In this document: positions 53,429 to 62,183 of the stretch, piece by piece | Layout: every line of letters begins with the position of its first letter | Position numbering within the stretch: the first letter of the stretch is position 1 | Assembly: GCA_028282745.1 (NCBI GenBank) | Contig: JANQHJ010000158.1 | Coordinates: 1 to 62,183, forward strand | Direction of reading: 5' to 3' | From: Sedimentisphaerales bacterium | Lineage (GTDB): Bacteria; Planctomycetota; Phycisphaerae; Sedimentisphaerales; Anaerobacaceae | Length of the DNA: 62,183 bases | Notes under the pieces: generated by a model | What the model was told of the DNA's origin: nothing | The model's database searches: none | What the model saw: the letters and a program-made list of their open reading frames with translations, nothing else | Program-made: the position numbers and the translations under genes

Positions 53429-54376
53429 TTAATCAGCTTTGGCAACTTTGATCTCTTGATCTTCAGTTGCTGTTGCGACAATGGTATCTTCCTGTTTTTT
53501 AGGCTTTTCTGCAACTATTAAATTCTTTGCTTTTGGAAATGTATAAGTTGCATGCTGATTATTTAGAGCTTCTCCGAATTGGAGCATAACCTGATTGCCT
53601 TGCTTTGTTATCAACAAAGGCTTTATGAATAAATTAGCGATTTTTGCCTTGAATTTGCTGTAAAATCCCTCTTTAGAGCCGGTAGAGCCAAGAGAGGCGA
53701 TCTCAATTTCCATTCTGGGCTCTGTAGAATTGTCGGCTTTGAATTTTAGAGTATTGACCCTGGCGACCTGTTGGTCAAAGCGATTTTCGAAGAGGTATTT
53801 TCCTTTTTTGCATTCAACACTGTATAGGCCGATTGTAATTGGGCTTTTATTTTGAGCTTCGTTGAACTTGATCTCAACGCTGGTTACTTTTTTCACGCCC
53901 TTAACTATTTTGCCTTTCACTTTCATGCTGCCTTGGCCTAAGCCTTCGAACTTGATGTATTCGATCATATTGGCGAGTGTTTTGCCGTGTTTAATTTCTT
54001 TCAGGCCGGATAGTATCGTTTTCTTTGTGTCAAAAATATTCTTATGGTGACCGCTACCCCACATTTGGAAATTGCAAACCGTAGTGAATTTTCCTCTTTT
54101 GATACTGGTATTACATGAGGTTATGCGAACTCTCTGTTGATTATCCTCATCTACTATGCTTTCGACCGGTATAGGCGAAACGATAGGGACAAAGTACATG
54201 AAGGCTTCAACAGGATTCCCGAGGGGATTATCACTTTCAACGTCTATGCAAATAGTAGGGCCGGTCTCAAGGGGTCCTTTATTTTGAGTTGGCGAATCTT
54301 CATTGTCGGCCATTACCCGGCAGGCAAGTACCAATACCATAATCAAACAGATTGATAGTAAATTCCTGGTGAACAT
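53429..54376 (-). CDS. Exported protein of unknown function
   Basis: About 315 aa from the ATG at 54376; a second in-frame ATG seven codons upstream (54397) is equally possible. The N-terminus is a signal peptide or lipoprotein-like leader (N-L-L-S-I-C-L-I-M-V-L-V-L-A-C-R). The mature part is beta-rich and basic with no motif I know, ending in a Lys/Glu-rich tail (AEKPKKQEDTIVATATEDQE). It sits between ruvX and hpt. Confidence 0.6.
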   Translation of the reverse strand: MFTRNLLSICLIMVLVLACRVMADNEDSPTQNKGPLETGPTICIDVESDNPLGNPVEAFMYFVPIVSPIPVESIVDEDNQQRVRITSCNTSIKRGKFTTVCNFQMWGSGHHKNIFDTKKTILSGLKEIKHGKTLANMIEYIKFEGLGQGSMKVKGKIVKGVKKVTSVEIKFNEAQNKSPITIGLYSVECKKGKYLFENRFDQQVARVNTLKFKADNSTEPRMEIEIASLGSTGSKEGFYSKFKAKIANLFIKPLLITKQGNQVMLQFGEALNNQHATYTFPKAKNLIVAEKPKKQEDTIVATATEDQEIKVAKAD

Positions 54377-54554
54377 GACTAAGTTATCGGCCCCCATTTA
54401 GAATAGCTTAAACCTTAATATGTATTATAATCCGAATGTCTTTGTTTTTATGTTAGAAAAATGTTATTTTTTTCATGGAATGCTTTGGGCTGCTTAGAAT
54501 AAGAGCTTTTTCGGACGGACGGATGAAGTTTTTTCGTTATATGGCTTGCTATTT

Positions 54555-54962
54555 TTAGGCATTTTTATGCTGCAGGAACGACTCAAGGATTTCAGCTGCG
54601 GCGATAGCGTCTATCGGTTTATTCCTGGCGGATTTTTTAGTTTCAATAGAAGCCATTTTTTCTTTTGCCGCGAAGGAGCTTAATCTTTCGTCAAAAAAAT
54701 GGATTGGCAAATCAACTTTTTCCTGAAGGTGTTTAGCGAATTTCTCGACCAGTTCGGCTTGATGTCCTTTAGTGCCGTCCATATTCAAAGGCAAACCAAT
54801 TACAACTGCCTCGATCTTCTGTTCGTTTATAATGTCAATGATCTGCGGCAAGGTGGCTTCGGGTTTATCGAGAACAGCCAGCGGCGAGCAGATTATTTCC
54901 CGCGGGTCGCATACCGCCAAGCCTATGCGTTTTGTCCCATGATCTATTGCCAGGTACTTCAT
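54555..54962 (-). CDS. ruvX: Putative pre-16S rRNA nuclease / Holliday-junction resolvase YqgF
   Basis: 135 aa from the ATG at 54962. M-K-Y-L-A-I-D-H-G-T-K-R-I-G-L-A carries the first catalytic Asp, V-I-G-L-P-L-N-M-D-G-T the second motif, F-F-D-E-R-L-S-S the third, and a final D-A-I-A-A-A-E-I-L acidic helix. The RNase-H fold matures the 5' end of 16S rRNA. The ATG begins 1 bp after the manC stop, so translation is coupled. Confidence 0.93.
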   Translation of the reverse strand: MKYLAIDHGTKRIGLAVCDPREIICSPLAVLDKPEATLPQIIDIINEQKIEAVVIGLPLNMDGTKGHQAELVEKFAKHLQEKVDLPIHFFDERLSSFAAKEKMASIETKKSARNKPIDAIAAAEILESFLQHKNA

Positions 54963-54963
54963 G

Positions 54964-56052
54964 TTAAAGGAACTTATCCCCTGTATTCTTTTCAATAATG
55001 GCAAGGAACTCTTTTAATCGCTGTGTTTCGTTAATTGGACAGATCAAAGTAGCGTCCTGACTATGTGCCACCAGCATATTATCAAGGCCTATAGCAGCAA
55101 TGAGATGGCCTTTCTCTTCTGTGACGAAGATCGAGTCCTTGCATTCGAGAATCTCATTATGGCCTGCGACGATTATATTATTATCGTCGTCCGAGTTGAT
55201 AATGTCAGCTAAGGCTGCGAATGAGCCCATGTCCTGCCACTGACAATCGAGCATTATAGCGTTTACCTTTTTGGCTTTCTCCATGACCGCAAAGTCAATG
55301 CTGATCTTGGGCAACTTAACGAACCATTCCTGTAGAGTGGCGATCTGGTTTGGTCCATCCCAGTCATTCTTGATTTTTTGTAAGGGCTTAACCGACTCGG
55401 GCAGATGTTCAGCAAGTTCAGTCAGAATAGTTTTTGCTTTCCAGACGAACATACCCGAATTCCAGAAGTAACCGCCTTCATCGAGGTATTTTTTCGCTGT
55501 ATTAAGGTCAGGTTTTTCGCTGAAAGCCTCTACTTTATAAACCGGATTTTTAGAGCCTTGCTGTTCCTGTGGATTTGCACATTTAATATATCCAAGCTGA
55601 GTGCTCGGGAATGTCGGCTTTATGCCGTAAGTTACCAGCTGCTCAGGATTGTTATTAACGAAGGTTAGGGCATCAGTAAGTGCGGTTTGGAGAGTTTCGT
55701 CCGGCTTGATTATCTGGTCGGCGGTTACGATGGCCATTGTAGCGTCGGCGTCAAACTTGGTTAATACTGTTGCGGCTAAACCTATCGCACTTGAAGTATC
55801 TCTTACCGCAGGCTCTGGTATAATGTTCTGAGGCGGTATCTGCGATACGGTTTTGCGCACGGTATCCACATACTCGGCATTTGTCAGGACGATGATATTT
55901 CTTATGTCGAATATAGGCATCAGCCTTTCGACACACTGTTCGAGCAGAGTGTGGCCTTCGAGAAGTTTGAGTACCTGTTTGGGCCTTTTCTTCCTTGATA
56001 ACGGCCATAAACGCTTACCTGTTCCGCCCGCCATTACAACCGCATAATTCAT
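54964..56052 (-). CDS. manC: Mannose-1-phosphate guanylyltransferase
   Basis: 362 aa, the nucleotidyltransferase domain only. M-A-G-G-T-G-K-R-L-W-P-L-S-R is the activating loop, and V-E-A-F-S-E-K-P-D the sugar-phosphate motif. It makes GDP-mannose for polysaccharides and glycans. No isomerase domain is fused. It lies between pgi and ruvX in the leftward run. Confidence 0.93.
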   Translation of the reverse strand: MNYAVVMAGGTGKRLWPLSRKKRPKQVLKLLEGHTLLEQCVERLMPIFDIRNIIVLTNAEYVDTVRKTVSQIPPQNIIPEPAVRDTSSAIGLAATVLTKFDADATMAIVTADQIIKPDETLQTALTDALTFVNNNPEQLVTYGIKPTFPSTQLGYIKCANPQEQQGSKNPVYKVEAFSEKPDLNTAKKYLDEGGYFWNSGMFVWKAKTILTELAEHLPESVKPLQKIKNDWDGPNQIATLQEWFVKLPKISIDFAVMEKAKKVNAIMLDCQWQDMGSFAALADIINSDDDNNIIVAGHNEILECKDSIFVTEEKGHLIAAIGLDNMLVAHSQDATLICPINETQRLKEFLAIIEKNTGDKFL

Positions 56053-56087
56053 AATTGACCTCCGTTTAAGTTCCAGGTGGTATTATA

Positions 56088-57491
56088 TTAAATAAGGAAT
56101 TTGTCGTCCAGCTTTGTGAACGGCTCGATCTGCTGAGCCATCTGCTCAAATCCTTCTCTGCCCATGAGTGCAAACGTAGCTTCTTTGCCGAGTTCGACTG
56201 CAGGCTGGTCATAAGTATTAATGTTGAAAAGGGCACCTGCTATAGAAGTCGTGACCTCGAACATGTATATGAACTGGCCTATAGCATAAGGAGTAACCTT
56301 GTCAAAATGTACTGTAAGGCAAGGCCTTTCATCCTTTAGCATAGCGTATTCGGTCGCGAGTTTTTCGGCATTGAGCAGCTTGGATAAATCCTGGCCTGAC
56401 AGGTATCCGAGTTCCGGGGCACTTTCCGGTGCAGAGCCGATAGGCAGCTTTTTGCCGAAATCATTGACCTGCAGGAAGGTGTATATCTTATCGTTCGGGC
56501 CTTCTCTATAGAGCTGGACCTGGCTGTGCTGATCGGTAGTGCCGAGTGCCTTGATAGGTGTCGGGCCGACATTAACGATATTGCCCTGGAGGTCCTTACT
56601 CTTGCCGAGGCTCTCTGCCCAAAGCTGGCGATACCAATCGGACAGATCCTTGAGAGCATAGCAGTATGGCATCATTACAGAGCCGCGTTTGCCGTTGTTG
56701 TAATAGTGCCAGTTAATTGCGGCATTAATGGCAGCCGGGTTCTTGAAGAAGTCTGTCTCGCTTACGGTTTTATCCATGTCCCTGGCGCCAGCGAGAAGAT
56801 CATCAATATCAATTCCGCAAACAGCAGCACTTAAAAGACCAACTGCGCTTAATACACTAAATCGTCCGCCGACTCCATCCGGCACTTCAAGACTTGTCAG
56901 ATTCGCTTCGTTAGCTATTGTTCTGAGTGTGCCCTGTGCCGGATCGGTTGTAGCTATAACTTGATTCTTAAATCCTTCCGGCCCGAGTTTCTCTAACAGT
57001 AACTCACGAAGGATCAGGAACTGACTTGCCGTTTCAGCGGTTCTGCCTGATTTGCTGATGACGTTAATGATGGTCTTGTCGAGCTTATCAGAAATCCAGT
57101 CAAGGAAAGATGAGAGCTGGGCAGGATCGACGTTATCGAAGACAAAAAGTCTCGGGCCTTTACGCTGAGCCTGATCGATGTTGTACATATATGGATTCAA
57201 TGCTGTTTGCATCGAGATATTCCCAAGTGCTGAACCGCCAATGCCCAGAACGACGAAGTTTTCACAATCCTTGCATAGTCGAGCTGCGGCTTTTACCTTC
57301 TCCAAGGTCTGGTCGTTATAAGGCAGATCCCTGTAAGGGGTTTTGCCGTCTTTTCTTTCCTGGTTGACCAGATTTATGATAGGGGTAGTTTTTTGCGCTA
57401 ATTCTTTTAGTTGATCATCGCTGATGCCATGCTCTGCGCCAATAACATCCGCGGTTACATTCTTGTAATACAACTTGATCTGTTCCGGCAT
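56088..57491 (-). CDS. pgi: Glucose-6-phosphate isomerase
   Basis: 467 aa, the short bacterial form. V-L-G-I-G-G-S-A-L-G-N-I-S-M and V-I-S-K-S-G-R-T-A-E-T are the sugar-phosphate loops, and L-G-T-T-D-Q-H-S-Q carries the catalytic region. It interconverts glucose-6-P and fructose-6-P, and fructose-6-P also feeds GDP-mannose synthesis next door. AGGAGAAG lies before the ATG. Confidence 0.94.
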   Translation of the reverse strand: MPEQIKLYYKNVTADVIGAEHGISDDQLKELAQKTTPIINLVNQERKDGKTPYRDLPYNDQTLEKVKAAARLCKDCENFVVLGIGGSALGNISMQTALNPYMYNIDQAQRKGPRLFVFDNVDPAQLSSFLDWISDKLDKTIINVISKSGRTAETASQFLILRELLLEKLGPEGFKNQVIATTDPAQGTLRTIANEANLTSLEVPDGVGGRFSVLSAVGLLSAAVCGIDIDDLLAGARDMDKTVSETDFFKNPAAINAAINWHYYNNGKRGSVMMPYCYALKDLSDWYRQLWAESLGKSKDLQGNIVNVGPTPIKALGTTDQHSQVQLYREGPNDKIYTFLQVNDFGKKLPIGSAPESAPELGYLSGQDLSKLLNAEKLATEYAMLKDERPCLTVHFDKVTPYAIGQFIYMFEVTTSIAGALFNINTYDQPAVELGKEATFALMGREGFEQMAQQIEPFTKLDDKFLI

Positions 57492-57513
57492 TTTCTTCTC
57501 CTGTGTAAGGTGT

Positions 57514-59640
57514 TTAAATATCTATAGTTTCCAGGTTGGCATATTTTAACAGCAGCGTTTTCGTTTGACCAGTATTGAATTTGACGGTTACCGTACTGTT
57601 TTCGCCGAGTTCAAGATATTGCTTGATCCTGCCGAGCCCGAATTTCTTGTGTCTTATAAGCTGATTGGGATAGAAGGGGCAATCCTGTGGTTCATCGTAG
57701 CTGTAGTCGTCATCTTCCTGCTGTAGTTCAGGATTCTGTGATGATTTTGGCAGGCTGATACCAAGTTCATATAGAAATTGCGAGGGTATTGTCCTCATGA
57801 GCTGGCCACGAAATGTGCGGTATCTCGCATAGCTGATGCTGAGCCGTGATTTGGCCCTTGTGATACCTACGAAAAATAAGCGGCGTTCCTCTTCAAGCTC
57901 ATCTTCATTGTCAGCGCTGCGTTCGTGCGGCAGTAAGCCTTCTTCGAGGCCGATGATAAAGACATTATCAAATTCAAGCCCCTTGGCCGCGTGCATCGTC
58001 ATAAGTGAGACACGGTCAACGCTGCTGTCATAAGCGTCGGCATCACTGAACAAAGCTATCTGTTGGAGGTAGTCTGTTAAACTGGGCTCTTCTGTATTTT
58101 TGTCGTATATAGCAGCAGCACTTATAAGTGCGTTTATATTATCAATAGCATCTTTTTCCGAAGCCTGTTTTAAGGCAGCTTCCAAACCTGATTCGGCAAA
58201 TAATTTTTCGATCAGAGGTTCTACCGGGCCGGCTATATCTTTCATTAAGCCGTTGATCATATCCGCGAAAACTTTGACTTTTGCTTTTGGGCCGTTGCCG
58301 AGAGTTGCAATCCTATCAGCTCTTTTCAGGGCCTGGTAAGTTGAAATATTATTTTCTTTTGCATAAGCCTGTATTCTGCCTATGGTAGTTTTACCAATTC
58401 CGCGGGCGGGTGTATTGATAATTCGCAGCAGGGCGGTTTCGTCAGAGGAATTAGCAAGCACCTTGAGATAGGCGAGCATGTCACGAATTTCTTTACGGTT
58501 GTAGAATTCTACACCTCGAACTATTTGATATGGGATTTTTGCTTTTATGAAAGCCTCTTCGAGTGGCCTGGAGGCAGCGTTAATTCTATAGAATATGGCA
58601 ATTTTATTAGCAGAGACACCATTGCTAATCAATTCATTTATTTTTGATGCGATATTGTTTGCTTCGTTGTTTTCATCTTCACAAGCCATAATTTCTACAT
58701 CTTGGCCGGGCTGCCTTGTCGCTATAAGTGTTTTTTCTTTTCTGCCGGTATTGGCAGCGATAAGTTTATCAGCAACTTCGAGAATATTTGGCGTGCTTCT
58801 GAAGTTTTCCTGCAGCTTTACGACTACCGCATTGGGCCAATCCTTTTCAAAGGCCAAAATATTTGATATGTCGGCTCCTCGCCAGCGGTATATCGACTGG
58901 TCTGGGTCACCTGTTACGCAGATATTACCGTGGTCACGGGCTAAAGCTTTAGCTATTCGATACTGAGCGTGGTTGGTGTCCTGGTACTCATCTATAAGGA
59001 CGTATTTGAAATGCTCATTAAGTTGATGACGGGTGTCGTCATTGCGTTCGAGCAGAAAGGCCGCTTGCATCAGCAAATCGTCAAAGTCAACAGCGTTATT
59101 ATCTGTGAGTATCTGCTGATACTTTTTGTATATCTTGGCCAATGCGTTACTGAAAAAATCGTCAGCCAGTTCTTCGAAAGCCTCTGGCTCCATTAGCTTG
59201 TTCTTTAATGTTGAGACAGCTTCACACATTTTGGCAGGGGAGAAGTTACTTGTTTCGAGCATGCAGTCCTTAATCGCATGTTTCATACAGGTTCGCTGCT
59301 CAGCATCACTGTATATGCTGAAGTTTGGCTTGATAGAGGTTTTATCAGCGTATCTTCTAAGCAGGCGTACGCATAGTGAATGGAACGTACTTATATGAGC
59401 ACCTGCTGAAGCTCCGAGCAGGGCGGCTCTTTCGCGCATTTCGTTTGCGGCTTTGTTCGTAAAGGTTATCGCGCAGATATTATAAGGTTTAATGCCTGAG
59501 TCTATCAGTGCGGCTATCCTATAAGTGATGACCCTGGTCTTACCGCTGCCTGGGCCTGCTATCACAAGTATCGGGCCGTCTTTGTGAAAAACAGCTTTTT
59601 TTTGAGATTCAGTTAACTGGGCTTGTATATTGTTTTGCAT
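57514..59640 (-). CDS. UvrD/PcrA-type 3'-5' DNA helicase
   Basis: 708 aa. Motif I G-P-G-S-G-K-T-R-V, motif II D-E-Y-Q-D-T-N, motif III G-D-P-D-Q-S-I-Y-R-W-R-G-A, and motif VI V-G-I-T-R-A-K are intact. The C-terminal region has a Tudor-like tail (F-G-L-G-R-I-K-Q-Y) typical of PcrA. It works in mismatch and excision repair and in clearing stalled transcription. It lies 22 bp upstream of pgi in the run. Confidence 0.95.
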   Translation of the reverse strand: MQNNIQAQLTESQKKAVFHKDGPILVIAGPGSGKTRVITYRIAALIDSGIKPYNICAITFTNKAANEMRERAALLGASAGAHISTFHSLCVRLLRRYADKTSIKPNFSIYSDAEQRTCMKHAIKDCMLETSNFSPAKMCEAVSTLKNKLMEPEAFEELADDFFSNALAKIYKKYQQILTDNNAVDFDDLLMQAAFLLERNDDTRHQLNEHFKYVLIDEYQDTNHAQYRIAKALARDHGNICVTGDPDQSIYRWRGADISNILAFEKDWPNAVVVKLQENFRSTPNILEVADKLIAANTGRKEKTLIATRQPGQDVEIMACEDENNEANNIASKINELISNGVSANKIAIFYRINAASRPLEEAFIKAKIPYQIVRGVEFYNRKEIRDMLAYLKVLANSSDETALLRIINTPARGIGKTTIGRIQAYAKENNISTYQALKRADRIATLGNGPKAKVKVFADMINGLMKDIAGPVEPLIEKLFAESGLEAALKQASEKDAIDNINALISAAAIYDKNTEEPSLTDYLQQIALFSDADAYDSSVDRVSLMTMHAAKGLEFDNVFIIGLEEGLLPHERSADNEDELEEERRLFFVGITRAKSRLSISYARYRTFRGQLMRTIPSQFLYELGISLPKSSQNPELQQEDDDYSYDEPQDCPFYPNQLIRHKKFGLGRIKQYLELGENSTVTVKFNTGQTKTLLLKYANLETIDI

Positions 59641-59660
59641 GATCAGGGGTGTAAATTGAT

Positions 59661-61442
59661 TTACTTTTGTTGTTTCTGTTGTTCTTCTATGTATGGTAGC
59701 GCTTGTTTTTTTAATTTTTCCATCAGTTTAGGTCTTTCAAGTTTGATCCTTGCTGATAAACTTTCTCTTAATGTTATGTCATAATATGGATCGTTAAAAA
59801 AGTCCATGAGAGCGAAAAATTGCAGTTTATCAAAGCTTGGCAGGCCGATCCTGTATTCTTCGTCCTCATACGATGTCATATAAATTTGCCATATTTCCTT
59901 AGCCATTGCTTCTCGTGCTAAGGCTTCGTCATCCTCATTCATTGAATACTGAAAAAAGCTTTCCTTAAGCATTGGCAATATCATTTTTTGAGCACTATAA
60001 ATATCAAGGTTGGGAATTTCTTTGCGTATTTCATTGATAATATATATATCAAGAGAGACCTTTAAATCCTGACGATCAGGATATAATTTTCGAAGTTTCA
60101 AGTATGTTCGCAGGGCTAATTTACGGTGACCAGCTAAATAAAATTCTTGCACCGCCCATCCCATTCTGTTGCGGTGACCATCCAGCATTGATTGAAAAGT
60201 ACCTTTGCTCTTGCCTTTATATTTTTCAGCAGCTTTTCTGACGAATTTATCATAGACCTCATACATTCGAAAGTCTGGTCTTTGATAAACTGTTTTATTG
60301 AGCATAGGATTTAGATCCGGCCTAAGATCAGCTTGTTCTTTGTCATAAGGTTTTTCATAAACAAACAATCGACCGTTTCTCAAGAGGTTTTGCAAGCTAT
60401 GATTCACGATACGGTCTGTATTTGCTTCTTTCACATTAAATTTTTCTTTTGACCCGAGTCTTAATCCCTTAGTAGCCCAGTAAAGAGCGTGTGTGTCCGG
60501 GTGACGCCAATCCAAGGGGTGTTGATAATTCGGGTCTTCGAAATCCACGGGCCCATATGTTTTATTCAATTCCTGCATTAGTTCCGGCTCTAACTTCCAC
60601 TCATCACGAAGCTGATGTGCCTTGGCAAAAATGTCGAACTTTTCAAGTGTTTCAGTCCCCCTATACAGGTTGATGATATGATAACAGTCCTTTTTAAACT
60701 TGAGGGGAGTTTGTCTAAGAGCCAGGTAATTTCTTACTAATTTATTGTCGTTCGCAAATATTTTGTCTGTTTTTACCAGTTCATCTATAAATTCGACTAT
60801 ATTAGGATCAGTTTTAATTTCCTTGATTGTCTTGGGAGATTTAGCAAGAGACTCAAAGAAATCTTCATCTGCCGGGCCTAATAGCGGTTCCATTGCCTCA
60901 ATTAGTTGCAATTTATAATAAATGTGAGCATCGTCTGATATCGCCCCTATTTTGTGTTGAAAAATCCTGGCCAACTCACGATAAAGATTAATGTCATGTG
61001 GATTTAAAGGGATACCCCGATCCCTTAATAGCTCGTATCCGTTTTTAACCCACCGCCACCGTTGTTCCGGGTTAGAGGCGGGGATAGTAACTGAAATGTT
61101 GTAAGCCATGTTCCATGCGTGAAATTCCCAGACCCCACTGAATCTTGGCTGGAGCATAACGATCCAATCCGCTATTTGTTTGGCATCGTGGAATTGTCCT
61201 CTTTCTTTACAATTATCAGCCTTGATCCACAAGACATCAACGATCAATCCTCGAAATGCCCCCATAGCCACAGTTGCAAACGCTAGAGACGGCGGAGCAT
61301 TCTCGAGCGGCTCTTCAATCACCAGATTCATTTCCTTGCGTTGGGAATTTATGTAATCCAACTGACTGCCAGCGGTGTAGATCAGTGCAATTGAACAGAT
61401 AACTGCTGCTAAGAAGATAATTTTATCACGCGTTTTCAACAA
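59661..61442 (-). CDS. Conserved PVC-type membrane-anchored TPR-like protein
   Basis: 593 aa starting at TTG, with GAGG upstream. There is an N-terminal membrane helix (I-I-F-L-A-A-V-I-C-S-I-A-L-I-Y). Residues about 50-125 hold a conserved stretch (FRGLIVDVLWIKADN, then Q-I-A-D-W-I-V-M-L-Q-P-R-F-S-G-V-W-E-F-H-A-W-N-M-A-Y-N) that I recall from other planctomycetes. The rest is helical and TPR-like. Function unknown. Its position after a membrane protein suggests that the pair works together. Confidence 0.7.
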   Translation of the reverse strand: MLKTRDKIIFLAAVICSIALIYTAGSQLDYINSQRKEMNLVIEEPLENAPPSLAFATVAMGAFRGLIVDVLWIKADNCKERGQFHDAKQIADWIVMLQPRFSGVWEFHAWNMAYNISVTIPASNPEQRWRWVKNGYELLRDRGIPLNPHDINLYRELARIFQHKIGAISDDAHIYYKLQLIEAMEPLLGPADEDFFESLAKSPKTIKEIKTDPNIVEFIDELVKTDKIFANDNKLVRNYLALRQTPLKFKKDCYHIINLYRGTETLEKFDIFAKAHQLRDEWKLEPELMQELNKTYGPVDFEDPNYQHPLDWRHPDTHALYWATKGLRLGSKEKFNVKEANTDRIVNHSLQNLLRNGRLFVYEKPYDKEQADLRPDLNPMLNKTVYQRPDFRMYEVYDKFVRKAAEKYKGKSKGTFQSMLDGHRNRMGWAVQEFYLAGHRKLALRTYLKLRKLYPDRQDLKVSLDIYIINEIRKEIPNLDIYSAQKMILPMLKESFFQYSMNEDDEALAREAMAKEIWQIYMTSYEDEEYRIGLPSFDKLQFFALMDFFNDPYYDITLRESLSARIKLERPKLMEKLKKQALPYIEEQQKQQK

Positions 61443-61476
61443 AAAACCTCAATTTATATTCATGTTAAATAGCAGG

Positions 61477-62183
61477 CTATGCTATTATTTTTGCTATCTC
61501 TCGGAACTTGAAAATTACAAGCGACAACAATAATACAATTAGTGATTTTACCAAAACCATGGCAACAAAAACATTACCTAAAAGTTTCCATGTAATCAAT
61601 CTGCCTCCTATAAGAAAATCGGATGTGCTGTTCAGATCGAACCTGGGTATTAATTTTACTAAGAATGCAATTGTGTAGTCATATATGAAATGACTAATAG
61701 AAGACAGTTCAATTGCTGACAGCAAGAATCCACTGATGTGCGATAAGAGGAGCATCACAAAACACGCTAATAATGCTATGGGAAATGACAGGATGCTTGA
61801 GGTTAAAATTCCGAAGCAAGCGAGGAAGATCAGCCGTAAAAATAAAAGCAATACTGCTTTGATATAGTTAGATGTATAGCTACCTGCTTTATACAATACT
61901 TCCAGACCATCTTCCGGAGGAAAGATTACGACAGTATTATTGATCGGATGATTAATAAATTCTATTCCAAGATATCCATCCTCTGCTACTGCATCACCCG
62001 GTATTTCCAATTCATGGAATGTTCTTATTAGATCTTTTCTTTCGAAAATATAGACCCTGCCTTTGTCTTCAGGGAGTTCTGGAAATTTGCGAAGGTCTCC
62101 AACTATCCATTTGCTGTAGATATTTAAGTCAACTGGATTTACTGACACGTCGTATTTGAATTTAACAAATACACTTTGGTTGG
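61477..62183 (-). CDS. Integral membrane protein, C-terminal part (possible ABC-type permease)
   Basis: The frame stays open to the window edge, so the N-terminus is cut off (a GTG at 62148 is only an internal candidate start). The visible part begins with a beta-rich segment of about 100 residues, then has at least three membrane helices (L-L-L-F-L-R-L-I-F-L-A-C-F; I-A-L-L-A-C-F-V-M-L; V-F-V-A-M-V-L-V-K-S-L-I-V). It resembles the end of ABC-2-like permeases of planctomycetes, but only loosely. It sits 34 bp upstream of the TPR-like gene on the same strand. Confidence 0.6.
   Translation of the reverse strand, partial: NQSVFVKFKYDVSVNPVDLNIYSKWIVGDLRKFPELPEDKGRVYIFERKDLIRTFHELEIPGDAVAEDGYLGIEFINHPINNTVVIFPPEDGLEVLYKAGSYTSNYIKAVLLLFLRLIFLACFGILTSSILSFPIALLACFVMLLLSHISGFLLSAIELSSISHFIYDYTIAFLVKLIPRFDLNSTSDFLIGGRLITWKLLGNVFVAMVLVKSLIVLLLSLVIFKFREIAKIIA

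Overview
The window looks like a chromosomal segment of a Planctomycetota bacterium, most likely class Phycisphaerae (anaerobic, sediment-type relatives). The evidence is: two secreted proteins that end in dockerin-like EF-hand repeats of the 'D-G-x-V-x-x-x-D-L-x-x-L-x-x-x-W-L' type; an ECF sigma factor with a C-terminal membrane and extracytoplasmic extension; a group of PVC-type conserved hypothetical proteins; moderate GC; and many short dispersed repeats between genes. This assignment is inference from protein style, because no rRNA gene is present.

Layout. 1-3 kb: the tail of a probable peptidoglycan amidase, a low-complexity secreted protein, an ASCH-domain protein and rmuC. A 44-bp repeat flanks rmuC. 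3-6 kb: a MauE/thioredoxin-like fusion and recJ. 6.1-8.3 kb: a small accessory operon (MerR-type HTH, GNAT acetyltransferase, unknown 450-aa protein) with its own promoter. 8.3-14 kb: a transglutaminase lipoprotein, then murE-murF-mraY, with repeat-derived insertions inside murE and murF. 14-17 kb: a secreted dockerin-like protein divergent from a membrane-tethered sigma factor. 17.6-20.6 kb: groES, groEL and small neighbours. 20.9-27.6 kb: metabolic genes (UbiA/MenA-type prenyltransferase, YdjC/ChbG-type deacetylase, thrC, a HAD hydrolase, a probable Re-citrate synthase) and tRNA-Leu(UAA). 27.8-29 kb: an ORF6N protein and a HicB-HicA toxin-antitoxin pair. 29-34 kb: a TPR protein, the ribH-nusB-parA-exonuclease operon and a lone E2 acyltransferase domain. 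34.4-44.3 kb: a complete two-partner secretion (TPS) locus. 44.3-52.6 kb: a TPR protein, a glycerol-1-phosphate dehydrogenase, a PilZ protein and a 1430-aa multidomain surface protein. 52.8-62.2 kb: a long leftward run (hpt, unknown, ruvX, manC, pgi, uvrD/pcrA, a PVC-type TPR-like protein, a membrane protein cut by the window end).

The most unusual system is the TPS locus at 34.4-44.3 kb. A near-consensus promoter drives a TpsB transporter with an added periplasmic coiled coil of about 190 residues. Directly downstream is a 2375-aa, very acidic TpsA exoprotein built from dozens of beta-helix-like repeats, with a cysteine-rich linker and a distinct C-terminal domain. A strong terminator closes the unit. 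Together with the PilZ protein, the dockerin-like proteins and the sensor-type sigma factor, the window is rich in cell-surface functions.

The other theme is small palindromic and dispersed repeats. One type lies inside murF and upstream of groES, one flanks rmuC, one sits in front of the sigma factor and one in front of hicBA.
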